DNA from: Datisca glomerata
Lineage: Eukaryota > Streptophyta > Magnoliopsida > Cucurbitales > Datiscaceae
Assembly: GCA_003255025.1 (NCBI GenBank)
Contig: QANY01002293.1
Coordinates: 248,001 to 312,000 of the forward strand
Direction of reading: 5' to 3'
DNA: 64,000 nucleotides
The position numbers were made by a program, and so were the translations under genes. The first letter of the stretch is position 1, and the number at the start of each line of letters is the position of its first letter. Shown piece after piece: positions 23,844 to 35,600 of this stretch. The notes below the pieces were generated by a model that was given only the letters and a program-made list of their open reading frames with translations, was not told where the DNA came from and made no database searches.

Positions 23844-24812
23844 TAACACTATAAGAAAATAAAGGTATGCCAGCGAGTGGTACAACCGTCGACAGGAAAA
23901 AAATGGTGCACAAATTCGCCGCCTAAAGATGAACTTTTAACGGTGATTCGCGCATTCATTATAAGCGGTTTAGAAACCGCCGCTATAGTTTTTTTAAATT
24001 ACTAATTCCCCTCGAAGTTGTGAGTTCTTTTTTCCCTAAACCCTATCCTAGGTTATTCACTGATCTCAACGGCGCTCCTCATCGTCTCGTGCTCACCTCG
24101 TCTTTGATCACCATAGTCACCACATAACCTCTTTGTTAAGAAGGTGAGCATCTCTTACAGAGAAGTCAAGATCCCTCTATTTCTCTTCCTCTTCTTCACT
24201 CAAGAAATCTGATTGATTTTCTACTTTTTTTGGGTAAATTAGTATTGTAGGGTTTAGAGTGGTATATTGGGATGGTAATAAGAGGTTAAGGTTTAGTTTT
24301 AGATCTGTTCGCAAGTCTGAAATATGGATTCAACTCTTTTTTGTTCATTTCTAAACTGTGATTAATGTAGGGATACATTTTCTTAAATTTCTGTTTATTT
24401 CGATTGGTTTGTGGATACATTTTTCTTTTTACATTTTTGTTTGCTCTGTTCTGATCTATTCCTTAAATTTATGTTCATTTTTGCCACTTGTGGATATGAA
24501 TTTGTCAATATGATCGTTCTTCAACAAAGCTAATCAAATTCTCGTCTTTTCTTTGCCCATGATTTGTGCAATCAGTATTTATTCTTGAGCAAAGCTAATC
24601 AAATCTTTGAATATTGTAGATCTTTTCTACATCATGTTCACTTGTTGGGGTTGCTTATTATTTGGTTCCATAAAGGTAAATTACATTGTTTCAATTTTAT
24701 TCCTAATTTGATGGGTACAGTTTATCTATAATGGGTTTACCATTCTTTTACATGGTTGGTTGTAATAAGAAGATGCATAATTCGGGCCTATATTGTAAGG
24801 ATTTTATCAGTA

Positions 24813-25308
24813 TGAAAAATCATCCACGAACGAATAATAAAAATAATAATTTAGAGAGAGACTGAGAGAATAAAAATATCATAATTTACGTGAAAATCCC
24901 AAGGGAAGAACAACCACAAGAACACTTATGATGTTCTATTGTATTTTAGATTTTACATCATTGTATCGGTCTCAATCATTTCGTATGTTGATACATATGT
25001 CTCTATTTATAGGTCTTCCACTGATTATAAAATATAATCAAATCCCACCAAAAATGAGATTATCATAATATTTTCTTAAAATTGAGCTTATTAACATTAA
25101 CAACTAAGTAAGTCATAACCGTATGATCAATCAAATTGTCTTGATCAGCTTTTATTTGGATTGTCATGTCAACAAGCCATGTACTTTCGTCTGATTGGTC
25201 TTCTCTTCATAAACGTCTAGTTGATCATACGGGTCTCGCACTATCTTATCCTCGATAGAGTTTTCGGTCTAGATCTTGCCACGTGTCGTGTGAGATTTTG
25301 ACTGCTCA
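24813..25308 (-). repeat. 3' LTR of the array-filled element
   Basis: 496 bases that align with 29975-30472 throughout with many substitutions and few indels. The shared features are 'ccacgaacgaataataa', 'acttatgatgttctatt', 'ctctatttatagg' and 'gattttgactgctca'. The degree of divergence by eye suggests an older insertion than the gypsy element. Confidence 0.8.
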
Positions 25309-25559
25309 TGGCCCCCATTACACTCAATAGAATTCTATTTGTTGAAGTGTAATTATCATTATTACGCCTGTCAGTTTCTATTCTCACGTGCTTTTTGGAA
25401 ACATGCGACATAGTTTTTTCAGACAACTTTTTGATTGTTCGCTGTCAGTGGTAGTTTCTCCTTTTCTTTCTACTGTTCATTCTTTTATTCCCGTTTATAA
25501 ATGATTTGTGATTGTCGAGCAACTTTTTGTTCCCCTTCATTCATTGTTATATTTTTTGT

Positions 25560-26260
25560 TCATTTATCTACGGGCTTATTGATAGAGTTTTCCCGTTTCT
25601 TCACTACCAGCTCATTGATAAAGTTTTTATATTTTTCTTCACTATGAGCTCATTGATAGAGTTTTCCCATTTTCTTCACTACGAGCTCATTGATAGAGTT
25701 TTCCCATTTTCTTCACTACGGACTCATTAATAGAGTTTTTCCCAGTTTCTTCATCACAGGCTCATTGATAGAGTTTCTCATATTTCTTCATTTTTCATTT
25801 ACATTCTCACGTACGTTAAGATATGTCACAAGAATGAGTGTACCATTTCATCGCATTAGTTTGAGTTTGATGCCTCAAATTCATTGATCATGTTTCTCCT
25901 GTTTTCTTTGCTATGGGCTCATTGATATTGTTTCTCCCGTTTCCTTTGCCAGGAGGTCATTGATAAAGTTTCTCCCGCTTCCTTTTCTATAGGCTCATTG
26001 ATAGAGTTTCTCCTATTTTTTTTCATTTCCGTTGCTACGAGCTCATTGGTAGAGTTTCCCCCATTTTCTTTGCTTCGGACTCATTGATAGAGTTTTTCAT
26101 ATATCCTATGCTACGGGCTCATTGACAAAGTTTATCCTGTTTCCTTTGCTACGAGCTCATTGATAGAGTTTCTCCAGTTTCCTTTGCTACGGTCTCATTG
26201 ATGGAGTTTCTCTCATTTTCTTTGCTACAGACTCATTGGTAGAGTTTCTCTCATTTCTTT
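25560..26260. repeat. Tandem array A (about 43-base unit)
   Basis: About fifteen copies of a unit built from 'gctcattgatagagtttctcc' followed by 'cgtttcctttgctacg'. Copies differ by substitutions and small length changes. Open frames over it (65-72 codons) are repeat translations. Confidence 0.85.
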
Positions 26261-26639
26261 ATTTTTCTTTTTCCTTCTCTCATTTTGTATTTTTCCTTTG
26301 TATTTCCATTTTGATCAATGAGAATCACTTTGTTTGTGCAAAATTTATTCTATTGAACTTCATTTTTGTTGTACTTCATTCAAAAATTTGGTAAAATTTG
26401 GGGATTAAAATATGGTATTGTGCCGACTTCAAGCTTTCAACGAAACTCGTTCTCAAACACTTAGGAAACATTTGTTTCTCAGTTCTCTTGAGAATAATTG
26501 TTTTCGTAGTAGAATTTGTTTCAAACATTTCAAGTTTCAATATCTTTTGTCCCAAAATTCAATCTCGTGATCTCGATCTTTGTTGGAGAATAAATACCTT
26601 TGTGAAATTAGTTCTGAGGAAAAAACTTTAATTTCCTTT

Positions 26640-27725
26640 TAAAGAGAAGGATTTATAGTCTGCCCGTTTTCTAAGGACTTTGGTTCAAATAAAGAACCAT
26701 GACCCTGTTTTTATTTTGAGAGAATGACTTAGGTTCAAATAAAGAATCATGACCCCATTTTCACTCTGAGAGTACTTAGGCTCAAATAAAGAAATCATGG
26801 CCGCTTTCATTTTGAGAGGGACTTACGAACTGAACATTTTCTTTTGAGATGAGGACTCAGGTTTAAATAAAGAACGATGACCCCATTTTCATTATGAGAG
26901 GACTTAGGTTCAAATAAAGAACAATGTCCCGTCTTCATCCTGAGAGAAGGTCTTATAAACTATCTGCTCCCAAGGACTTAGGTTCAAATAAAGAACCATG
27001 GCAGCGTCTTCATTCTGAGAGTATGACTTATGAATTTTCTCTTCCAAAGACTTACGCCATTAGTTCCTTCCGAGAGTATGAATTATGAACTGCCTCTCCC
27101 AATGACTCATGCTCTTAGTTCCTTCTAAAAGTATGACTCATGAACTGCCCTCTCAAGGACTGAGGCCCTTAGTTCATTATGAGGGTATGACTTATGAATT
27201 ACCCTCTCGAGGACTCACGCCCTTAGTTCATTCTAAGAGTTTAACTCATGAATTTCCCATCTCAATGACTCAAGCCCTTACTTCTTCCGAGAGTAGGACT
27301 TATAAACTGTCTCTCCCAATAACTCACACCCGTAGTTCCTTCATTATGAGGGTAGGACTTATGAATTACCCCTCTCAAGGACTCACGCCCTTAGTTCATT
27401 CTAAGAGTATAACTCATGAATTTCCCATCTCAATGACTCACGCCCTTAATTCTTCCGAGAGTAGGACTTATAAACTGCCCCTCCCAATAACTCACACCCG
27501 TAGTTCCTTCCAAGAGTAGGTTTTATGAATTGTTTCTCCCAAGAACTCATGCCCTTAGTTCCTTTTGAGAGTAGGACTTGTGAATTGTCCCTCCCAAGTA
27601 CTCACACCCGTAATTTCTTCTGAGAGTAGGACTTATGAACTGTCACTTCCAAGGACTTACGCCCTTATTTTCTTTAGAGAACATGACTTACGAACTGCCT
27701 GCTTCAAGGGCTCACGCCCTACTTT
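26640..27725. repeat. Tandem array B (two related sub-arrays, about 48- and 57-base units)
   Basis: The first part (about 26660-27010) repeats 'gacttaggttcaaataaaga' plus 'accatgaccc..ttcattctgagag'. The second part (about 27030-27720) repeats 'gactcacgcccttagttcctt' plus 'gagagtaggacttatgaact'. The shared core 'ctgagagta..gacttatgaa' shows that one sub-array grew out of the other. A 136-codon frame (27109-27519) is a repeat translation. Confidence 0.85.
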
Positions 27726-27784
27726 CCGTTGTTGAAGAAGAGAGAGAGTTGCCACCAAGTATTTGTCTTGTAAGTAGTCTGCAC

Positions 27785-28880
27785 ATTATCATGCCATAAG
27801 TTTTATCGAAAGCTCTGAATTGAATTCCATAAAATTCTTCAAGAAGATGATTTTCATATGCTTCTGATGATATACAATTCGCCATGTAATTGGCTCACAG
27901 CTAATACGATTTAATTTCCGAAGTTGATTGCTCCACATAATCTTCTTTCATAAGTAGTCTTCATGAAAATTACCATAACTTTTTATCGGGAACTCCAAAT
28001 CGAGTTCTGAAAAATTGTATAAGAAGTAGACATCTAGTTTAAAGATTCAATTTGAAGGACGTGAATAGCTTTAATTTTTTTGAATAATATGTATGAAAAT
28101 TACCGCAACTTTTGATCGAGAGCTCTAAATAGAATTCCTTAAAATTCTCCAATAAGTATATTTTTGTATCTTTCCAAATATATAATATTCGTCATGTAAT
28201 TGGCTCCAAACCGGTAACTTTTAATTAATGAATTTGACTAGTCCACATAACGTGTTTTCCAGAACAACCTTAATAAAATAATCATTACTTTTGTCCGATA
28301 TCTCCAAATTGAGCTCTGCAAAATTCTTCAAGAAATGGACATTCATATCTTTCTAATGATATATTATTTGCTATGTAATACTATTTAAATTGATACAGTC
28401 TAAGAATTAAATTGAAAAGCATTCATATGTTTACTTTCCTGAACAAAATCAACGAAAACTACCATAACTTTTGATCGGGAGCTTAAAATTGATTTCCATA
28501 AAGTTCTCCATGAAGTAGAATTCTGTATATCTCTGTTGATATAATATTGATTGTGCAGTTGGCTCCCAGTCAATATTGTTTGATTTTTTAAAGTTTACAG
28601 TTCTGCAATAATCTATTTTCTATAATGACCTTCATGAAAATCATCAAAACTTTTATCAGGAGCTCCGAATTGAATTCTGCAAAATTCTTCAAGAAATAGA
28701 CATCTATATCCTTTTTAAGTCTATATAATACAATTCAAAAATTATATTTGAAGACGTGAATAAGTTTACTTTCATGTATGAAAACCACCACAACTTTTTA
28801 TCGGGAGCTCAAAATTGAATTCTGTAAAATTCTCCATGAATCAGACTTTCATATCTTTGTAATTATGTGATTCACCATGT
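27785..28880. repeat. Tandem array C (about 130-180-base unit, seven diverged copies)
   Basis: Copies begin with 'accataactttttatcgggag' variants near 27790, 27970, 28098, 28283, 28455, 28637 and 28788. They continue with 'gaattcc.taaaattcttcaagaagta.a', 'catatctttctgatgatata' and 'catgtaattggctc'. Divergence between copies is high, so this is an old array. Confidence 0.8.
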
Positions 28881-28914
28881 AATTTTTCTTCCAACTCTTT
28901 TTCGTTTCAGTTTC

Positions 28915-29395
28915 CATTATGTTCCCGTCGTCACAACGTCTCTGTTCCCATAATAATGACCTATCCATCCATTCCCATCGTTAAGACAATTTTGTTCCCT
29001 TTGTCACAACCTTTCAATTTCCGTCATCAAGACAAATTTGTTTTCGTCATCAACACAATTTTGTCCTCGTCGTCAAGACAATTTCATTCCCGCCGTGAAG
29101 ACAATTATGTTCCCGTTGTCAAAACAATTTTGTTCCCGTTGTGAAGACAATTATGTTCCCATTGTCAAGACAATTATGTTCCCTTTGTCACGACACCTCC
29201 GCTCCCATTGTAATGACCTATTCATTTTCGTCGTTAAGACAGTCCCGTTTCTGTTGTCAAGACATTTTTGTTCCAATCGTCAAGACAATTCCATTTTCAT
29301 CATCGAGATAATTTCATTTCCGTTGTCAAGACAGTTTCATTCCCATCTTCAAGACAAATCCGTTCCTCGTCATCACGACGTTTCCGTTCTCGTTT
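28915..29395. repeat. Tandem array D (23-base unit)
   Basis: About twenty copies of a 23-base unit with core 'gttcccgttgtcaagacaat'. Because 23 is not a multiple of three, the 131-codon plus frame (29038-29433) repeats every 23 residues; this argues that it is not a selected protein. This is the first array downstream of the 5' LTR on the element's strand. Confidence 0.85.
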
Positions 29396-29974
29396 TTTAT
29401 TCATCCCTTATTTTTCTGCACTTTTGCAAATAGAAAAAAGAAAGAGAAAAATCCTTGAAAATACACCGATCAAAATTTTATGTTTTTCTAAGAAATCGTG
29501 AAAATTTTTATCTTTTTTTTTTAACTTGAGATAAGTTTAAATTCAAAATTTGAATCAAGTTCAAAAATTTGATTTGATTTAAAATTTAAAATAATTCATC
29601 ATAACAAGTTTCAGATAAGATATTTCAAAATTCAAAACATGATTTAGAATTCAAAATTCAAAACTTTGTTTATCACAAATCAAATAAATTATTTGTATGG
29701 CTTTGTTGGATCTATTCCTCTTTTTTAGAAACTAATAATGATGTAAAAGAAAGAAGCTAATCAAATATGTAAGAAACGAGTTCACCGCTTTCCTTTCCTA
29801 TTTTCAGTTCTGTACTTTTTGTTTCTGTCTGTGCTTCCAACTCATTGCTATTTCCGTTTCTACTTTCATTGTTAAGGGGGGGTTTGATTTTGTTTTGAGC
29901 GTTTTAGAAGGAATTTCTCAAGTTTTTCTCCCACTCTCAATGAAAGCATCAAAATGTAAAAAAAAAATTCAGTA

Positions 29975-30472
29975 TGAAAAACCCTCCACGAACGAATAAT
30001 AAAGATAATAATTTAGAGAGAGAATGAGAGAATAAAAACACCACAATTTACGTGAAAAATTCTTAAAGGGAAGAAAAACCATGGGAACACTTATGATGTT
30101 CTATTATATTTTGGATTTTACATCTTTGTATCGGTCTTAGTCCATTCGTATGTTATTACATATGCCTCTATTTATAGGCCTTCCACTGATTACAGAATAT
30201 ATTCAAATCCCACAAAAAATGGGATTATCATAATATTCTCCTAAAATCGAGCTTAACAACATTAACAACTAAGTAAATTTTGATCATCTGATCAATCCAA
30301 TGGTCTTAATTATATTATCTTTAGATTGCCACGTCGACAACCATGTACTTTTGTCTGATTGATCTCCTCTTCATAAACGCCTAGTTGATCTCACGGTTCT
30401 CACTCTATCTTCTGTTCGATGGAGTTTTTTATCTAGATTTTGTCACACGGCATATGAGATTTTGATTGTTCA
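29975..30472 (-). repeat. 5' LTR of the array-filled element, with TATA box
   Basis: 498 bases. On the minus strand the segment 30161-30176 reads TATAAATAGAGGCATA, a strong plant TATA box positioned inside the LTR as in a retrotransposon promoter. Confidence 0.8.
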
Positions 30473-30499
30473 CATATTATGACTGAGGTTTGCTGGAAG

Positions 30500-30780
30500 T
30501 AAGAGTGTGCAACCGTCCTGAAATCCCCGTCCCGTCCTGAAAAACCACCCGAGTGGGACGGGATGATTTTATATAAATAGCTCAATTTTTTATTTTTTTA
30601 TAAATTTGACCCTTATTTTTTTAATTTTTAACCTTTTAATCTTTTGAACTTTAAATTAATTTTAATTTTTGACCTTTAAATTTTTTATCCGAAATACCCG
30701 TCACGACCCCCGTTCCGTCCCGTCCAGCTTGAGATTTCCCCTCAACACGGGATGGAAGGATAAGGGAGTTCGTACTAGCC
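30500..30780. repeat. GC-rich 'cccgtcccgtcc' / 'gggacggg' segment, MITE-like
   Basis: The ends carry 'ccgtcccgtcctgaa..gggacggga' and 'gttccgtcccgtccagc..acgggatgga' around an AT-rich centre. This composition is typical of some plant hAT-like MITEs. No clean terminal repeats or target duplication were found, so this is tentative. Confidence 0.35.
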
Positions 30781-31008
30781 ATTGGGTCTATGTGAAGTTA
30801 GTTTTCTTTCCTCCATAATTAAACTCAACTTTCAGTCATTGGATTTCATGATAATTTTATTATATTTTATTTGTTGTGCTACATTCGTATATATTGAAAG
30901 TTTCAAAGGGACCATTAATATTTTTAATGCTCAAATTTATTTTCAAGCTCTATTAGACTTATCACTTTTAAGGATTTGTCTTAAGATGATCAAATGCATT
31001 TTAACCAC

Positions 31009-31144
31009 TAATGTTATCTATATTAAACTGCGATATCCTAATAAGATGTGTTATTCACCCTTCATTTGCAGCATGATTTTAACCACTAATGTTATCTATA
31101 TTAAACTGCGATATCCTAATAAGATGTGTTATTCACTCTTCATT
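31009..31144 (+). repeat. 68-base tandem duplication spanning an intron 3' end
   Basis: Copies 31009-31076 and 31077-31144 are almost identical (one visible difference, caccctt versus cactctt). Each contains the intron end and the acceptor 'catttgcag' just before the coding fragment, so two 3' splice sites lie in tandem. Confidence 0.9.
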
Positions 31145-31149
31145 TGCAG

Positions 31150-31257
31150 CATGACTCTCTAGTAGATATTCATTGGAAAGGTGCTGCAGAACTAATCCGA
31201 GCCTTATGTACTGAGTATATGGATGTTAATGGCCAGGTCGCTGTAATGGACGAATAA
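31150..31257 (+). pseudogene. Exon fragment of a P2B-type (autoinhibited) Ca2+-ATPase gene
   Basis: After a 'ttgcag' acceptor the frame reads HDSLVDIHWKGAAELIRALC and continues with a YMDVNGQVAVMDE-type segment to a TAA. The HWKGAAE and Y-D-NG motifs belong to the nucleotide-binding domain of plant plasma-membrane-type Ca2+-ATPases (ACA family), where KGA lies in the ATP-binding pocket. Only about 35 residues are present; no phosphorylation site (DKTGT) or membrane segments are seen nearby. The upstream AT-rich DNA (about 30780-31149) looks like the matching intron. The fragment lies close to the right end of the probable CACTA element, which suggests capture of a host gene piece. Confidence 0.75.
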
Positions 31258-31641
31258 AATGTTAAATAACAAATTACTTTGGTGAAGAGTATCTCTTGTA
31301 GTGCTTGCAAACTGTTATTTTTAGAGTTTTTTTAGATGAGAACTTTGTCTTATATGCTTCAATTTATCTTCAATTATTGAATTTATCTTCAAAACACCGG
31401 CATAGGTGCAAAAAAAATATTCTCCACTTTTATCGATGATTCAAACTGCCGGTATATTTAAAAAATAATGGCCGAAATTAATGCTGGCGGTTACTCCGAC
31501 AGTTAACAAAATTGCCGACATAAAATTTACGACGGTCGATATCTTGACAATTTGCAAACTGTCGCACAAAATTTTACCGGCAATTAAAACGGCCGGTATG
31601 GGCCAAAAAAGCCGGTAAAGACGAATTTTCCTGTAGTGTAA

Positions 31642-32261
31642 CTATATATCTCTAGACAAATATAATATGTTTATATAAAATTTTTTAAACACACTCTATA
31701 TAATCTCTTTTTACACTATATAACAATTGTATTTTTAGTACTTTTCACACTTTGAGACATTGTTTTCACTGAATTCTTTGTTTAGTTTATCTCGCATGAG
31801 GCGCATTTTAGGAACTAGTTATACTAAACTGCCAAACAACCCTAAGTTTAGGGGTAAAGTAATGATACTCTTAGTTTGAGGTATAAAGTGCAACATACTG
31901 TATAGTTTAAGAGTTTAATTTGAGAAAAAATTAGTGATTGACTACTAAGAAAAGAATAAAAGTAACTTTTTAACGAAAAATTACATATTTTACAAGATAA
32001 TATATTAAGTTATCTCTTTAATTTGAATTTTTTCTTTGAACTTGATGACTTCTAGACGAGATGATCTAGTAAGAGATAAATTAGTATTTTCTCATGCTGA
32101 AAGGATATCACATTTCATTAAAAAAATTAACAGATTCGAACTTTTTTTTTTTCGCGGGTAGTCCATCCGATACAAACTCTCATGTAATTTATCATAATTT
32201 TAATTTTGTTCATATAGCGTTTATATTTTCCATTTCATCTATTGATTTCTTTCTTTTTATG
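31642..32261. other. AT-rich DNA, no gene seen
   Basis: Lies between the right CACTA end and the Mutator-like MITE. There are no coding or repeat signals. Confidence 0.5.
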
Positions 32262-32643
32262 GTTAATTATAGTAAAATCCTCCAAAATTTAGGCTGTTGT
32301 ACCAAATAGCTCTCTGACCTCTAAAATCTTTTATAAAACTCCTTCACATGTAATTTACATTTCAGCAATACACCTTTTGGTGACTTACGTCATAGAAGTC
32401 ATTACACGTGCAATTCACCTGTTTGTTTTATTTAGTGGGCAAATAGATAAAATTATCCCATTGCCCATTAAGACACGCTCGCGACTCACGCGCGTGTTGA
32501 TTTTCCTTATATTTTTTAACAGAAGTAACGAGAGAGTGTATTGATAAAAAAAAGATAAGTCAATGGATATTTTGAACGATTTTAAAAGTCAATGGACATT
32601 TTGGTACAATGACCAAAAGTCGAGGGTGTACTATAATTAACCC
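32262..32643. mobile_element. Mutator-like MITE
   Basis: The ends read GGTTAATTATAGTAAAATCC and, reversed, GGGTTAATTATAGTACACCC, imperfect terminal inverted repeats of about 20 bases. Flanks are TCTTTTTAT on the left and TCCTTTTAT on the right, a 9-base duplication with one mismatch, the length expected for Mutator-like elements. The element is about 380 bases and has no coding capacity. Confidence 0.65.
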
Positions 32644-35600
32644 TTCCTTTTATATATGTTTAGTCGACTACAATTACTAATCTTGTATAAAAACATAGTA
32701 CTTGAACGTATATGGAATCCATAGAACCTCAAATTGTTAGACTTGCCAGACCGTGTACGTTTTCGTTTGCTGATTTCTAAAGCCATTTGATAAACCAACC
32801 AACATAAAACTAAAGTATGTAGGAGAAACATTAAAATAAATAAAATAAAGTACTGTAACTCTTCAAATCTGAATGGACGGTGAGAATACCAAACTCTTCG
32901 TTTCCCGCGGTTTGGAGCCTTCCCGCCTCCAGTTTTCACAAACTTTTCTGGTTTCGGACAAACCCCGACAACTTGATCTTAAAAATTAATATTTTGTTGC
33001 ATATCAAAAGTTAAAAAATACCAGTTACTTAACTATTATATAAGCCCCATAATTATTTAATAAATTAATATAGATATTTTATGTGCCAACAAAACGAAAG
33101 CATTCCACTAACTTGGTCTTTAGACTTCTGTAAACTACACAAATTGGCCGAACATGAGGCATATCTTGTAAATATATTTGTAAATATGGTAAAGAAGACT
33201 GCAGATATGCCACTGAAGTATGTAATATATTTACTTATAAAATCTACTATTGATTGACTACGTATTTTGCTGTGTTGTTACAAAATTTTTCATTGTTAGT
33301 AATTCGTGAGCAACTACTGGTACAGATAACTCGTTAGTTAAGTTTCAAACGTATGATGGAATGTATGTATAATTTCTATTTACCTACAGGAGATAGAATG
33401 ATTACGTCCAGTGAAAAGCTCGAAAGTTTTAATATTTGCAATTTCAAAATTTTGCGACGATTTTTTAAACTAAGCCCATTTAACATCTCTTTTTTGTAAT
33501 GTTCTTTAACTTTGTTCCGTAAATTACTATTGATCTCATAACACTCTAAGCTTTATAGATTTTTGATAATTTAAAATGGCATTAGAATAGGAAATCGTGA
33601 GTTCAAATCTCTGCAACTATAATCTCTCTCATTATTTAGGAGTAGTTGCCCATGTGGTCCATTGATAAAAAGAAAGTTATGGCTTGCACATGATGTAAAT
33701 GTTAACGAAAATATAATGAACAATGCTATATATAGCAAATAATCCTCAATACTACATAATATAGTAACGATTTGACGAGTAACTTTACTTTTATATCATA
33801 ATTATAAGTCAACTTTTTTCTTGTGAACTTGCACTTTATGCTGGTATGCAACGGCATATAATATCAACTCACAGTAATAATTAAAAAGTAACATGCAGCG
33901 TAATTTAAAAAGTTAATTCACATAAAATCAATAGCCTAATCCTAAAAAGTTCTTTATAATTCTGAAGTATCGAGTATTTAGTACCCATTCATATCATTCC
34001 AAAAAGTGTGTGCATTATTTTTAAATTTAAAAAATCAATTTATTATATCTTCTTCAAATATGAAAAAATATTATTTTTATCTCTCTCCCACTAATTTTTT
34101 AAGACCGCGTTTATAACTTGAGCTAAACATAATCACGTTAATATCGTAAAGGCGTATCACGGCCATAAAATGAAAACGAAACGTTCAGTTAATTAACTTA
34201 CTACATAGCGAAATTGTGTCAAAGTAATCTGCCAGCATATACCCTGATTTTATTCAGAAAAGAAAGGGCAAGAACTGCATATATATATTAAACCTCCTTT
34301 TACTTTATGTAGCGTAGTTGTATTACTTAAATACTAAGTACAAGAAAAGGCACAGCCCAAGTAAGATAAATTAAAATTAAGTACGATTAATTAATTATGT
34401 GTTTGCATGAACGTACGTCCAAGAAAAGTTTCAGTCAAGTTTATTCAAATTTTATATTATATTTCACTTAATTTCATTGATAATTCTATTGCGCAAAAGT
34501 CCATGTCTGCACTTAACTGCCTCTGTTGTTGGACTCTGAGCTATTCTTCTACATTGTCTTTTTATTGAATTCATTGAATATATTAGTAAGCTTGCAGACT
34601 TAAACTAAATAAACAAACAACTATAAGATATTGAAACACCAAAATATAAAATATTGTATGGTTTCCCTTTTAAAAAAAATATTGCAAATTGAAACAAACA
34701 TGTTATGAAGGTAAGAATTAGGTAATAATTGATAAAGGATAAGACTAACCTGATAAACCGACCTCTTTTAACATATATTTTGTCGTTTACCAAATCTGCA
34801 TGCATCAAACTAACGTTTACTATTTGCAATAGATTTTTTTTTCACTAAATTTACAATAGAACTTGCAACAAATATTATTGGTTGTAACATAGAAAAAGAA
34901 ATATTTCCAGTTGAGTGAATTATTTCTCTTTAAAATTTTAATGTTGATTAGCATAAATTATGAACTTTACATTTTAGCTGTTTGAATAATATGAAAATTG
35001 GTTACATCTACTATAATTTTAACTCTTGTATATGGATGTGGAATGGTCAACGTATTTTCCGCTAAAAAATTTAATTCTTGAACGGAAAACTACATGTAAC
35101 TTGCTCTGTTTTACAAATATCATAGTCGTCTATTTTAAACAAAATCAATAGTGGACTAAATCAGGGGAAAAACATCATTTTAGCAAATAATACAGAGTTA
35201 CGACCAAAAGTATGGTGCGAAGCTTAAAAGAAACAAGGCACATATGCGTTCGATTACAGTCAAAACTTGCTCAATAGGGGAGTAATGCTTACAACATCTA
35301 TATGTATGTATGTACTATAAAAGTAATTCTTTTATAGTGTTTTAGTACTACAATAAAATTATGGTATTCGAAAAATGAAGTATGCACATAAAATAGGGAA
35401 CTTTCTAACAACCAATGACAAATTTGAAACACTTATGCTTGATTTCATTATACTTGTCGGGAATATGGGTTTTTATTACCAAGAAACAATTTTTTTCTGA
35501 TTTATTATGTGCATTAACAAAACTAACTATAAATATAATATTTTTCCGGTCCAATACTTTGAACATACACATTTTATTTTTTAGCTCATATACTAGTCTA

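Larger units (their letters stand above)
24813..30472 (-). mobile_element. Non-autonomous LTR element filled with tandem arrays
   Basis: Two direct repeats of about 497 bases (24813-25308 and 29975-30472) start tgaaaaa and end gctca/gttca. A minus-strand TATA box (TATAAATAGAGGC) in each, and a purine/G-rich tract GTAATGGGGGCCA next to 25308 on the minus strand, indicate minus-strand transcription, making 29975-30472 the 5' LTR. No primer-binding site was recognised and no target duplication matches (cagta versus catat). The 4.7-kb interior has no gag or pol similarity. Four different tandem arrays occupy most of it. It lies inside the probable CACTA element. Confidence 0.7.
23847..31638. mobile_element. 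Probable CACTA (En/Spm-type) DNA transposon, non-autonomous, composite
   Basis: The left end reads CACTATAAGAAAAT and the right end, reversed, CACTACAGGAAAAT: 12 of 14 bases match and both fit the usual plant CACTA terminus. Both sides are flanked by TAA (23844-23846 and 31639-31641), the 3-bp duplication expected for this superfamily. Subterminal motifs are rich in accgccgc/gcggt on the left and accggc/gccggt on the right. That difference leaves some doubt whether both ends belong to one element. No transposase was found. The 7.8-kb interior holds a UTR-like segment (about 24000-24300), an array-filled LTR element and a Ca2+-ATPase gene fragment. Confidence 0.65.

Noticed and set aside
29038..29433. 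A 131-codon frame with internal repeats
   Set aside because: It repeats every 23 residues only because the DNA unit is 23 bases; there is no start context and no homology.
33590..33620. tRNA B-box-like 'gtgagttcaaatctc' (SINE or tRNA gene)
   Set aside because: No A-box at the right distance and no cloverleaf could be drawn; kept only as a note.
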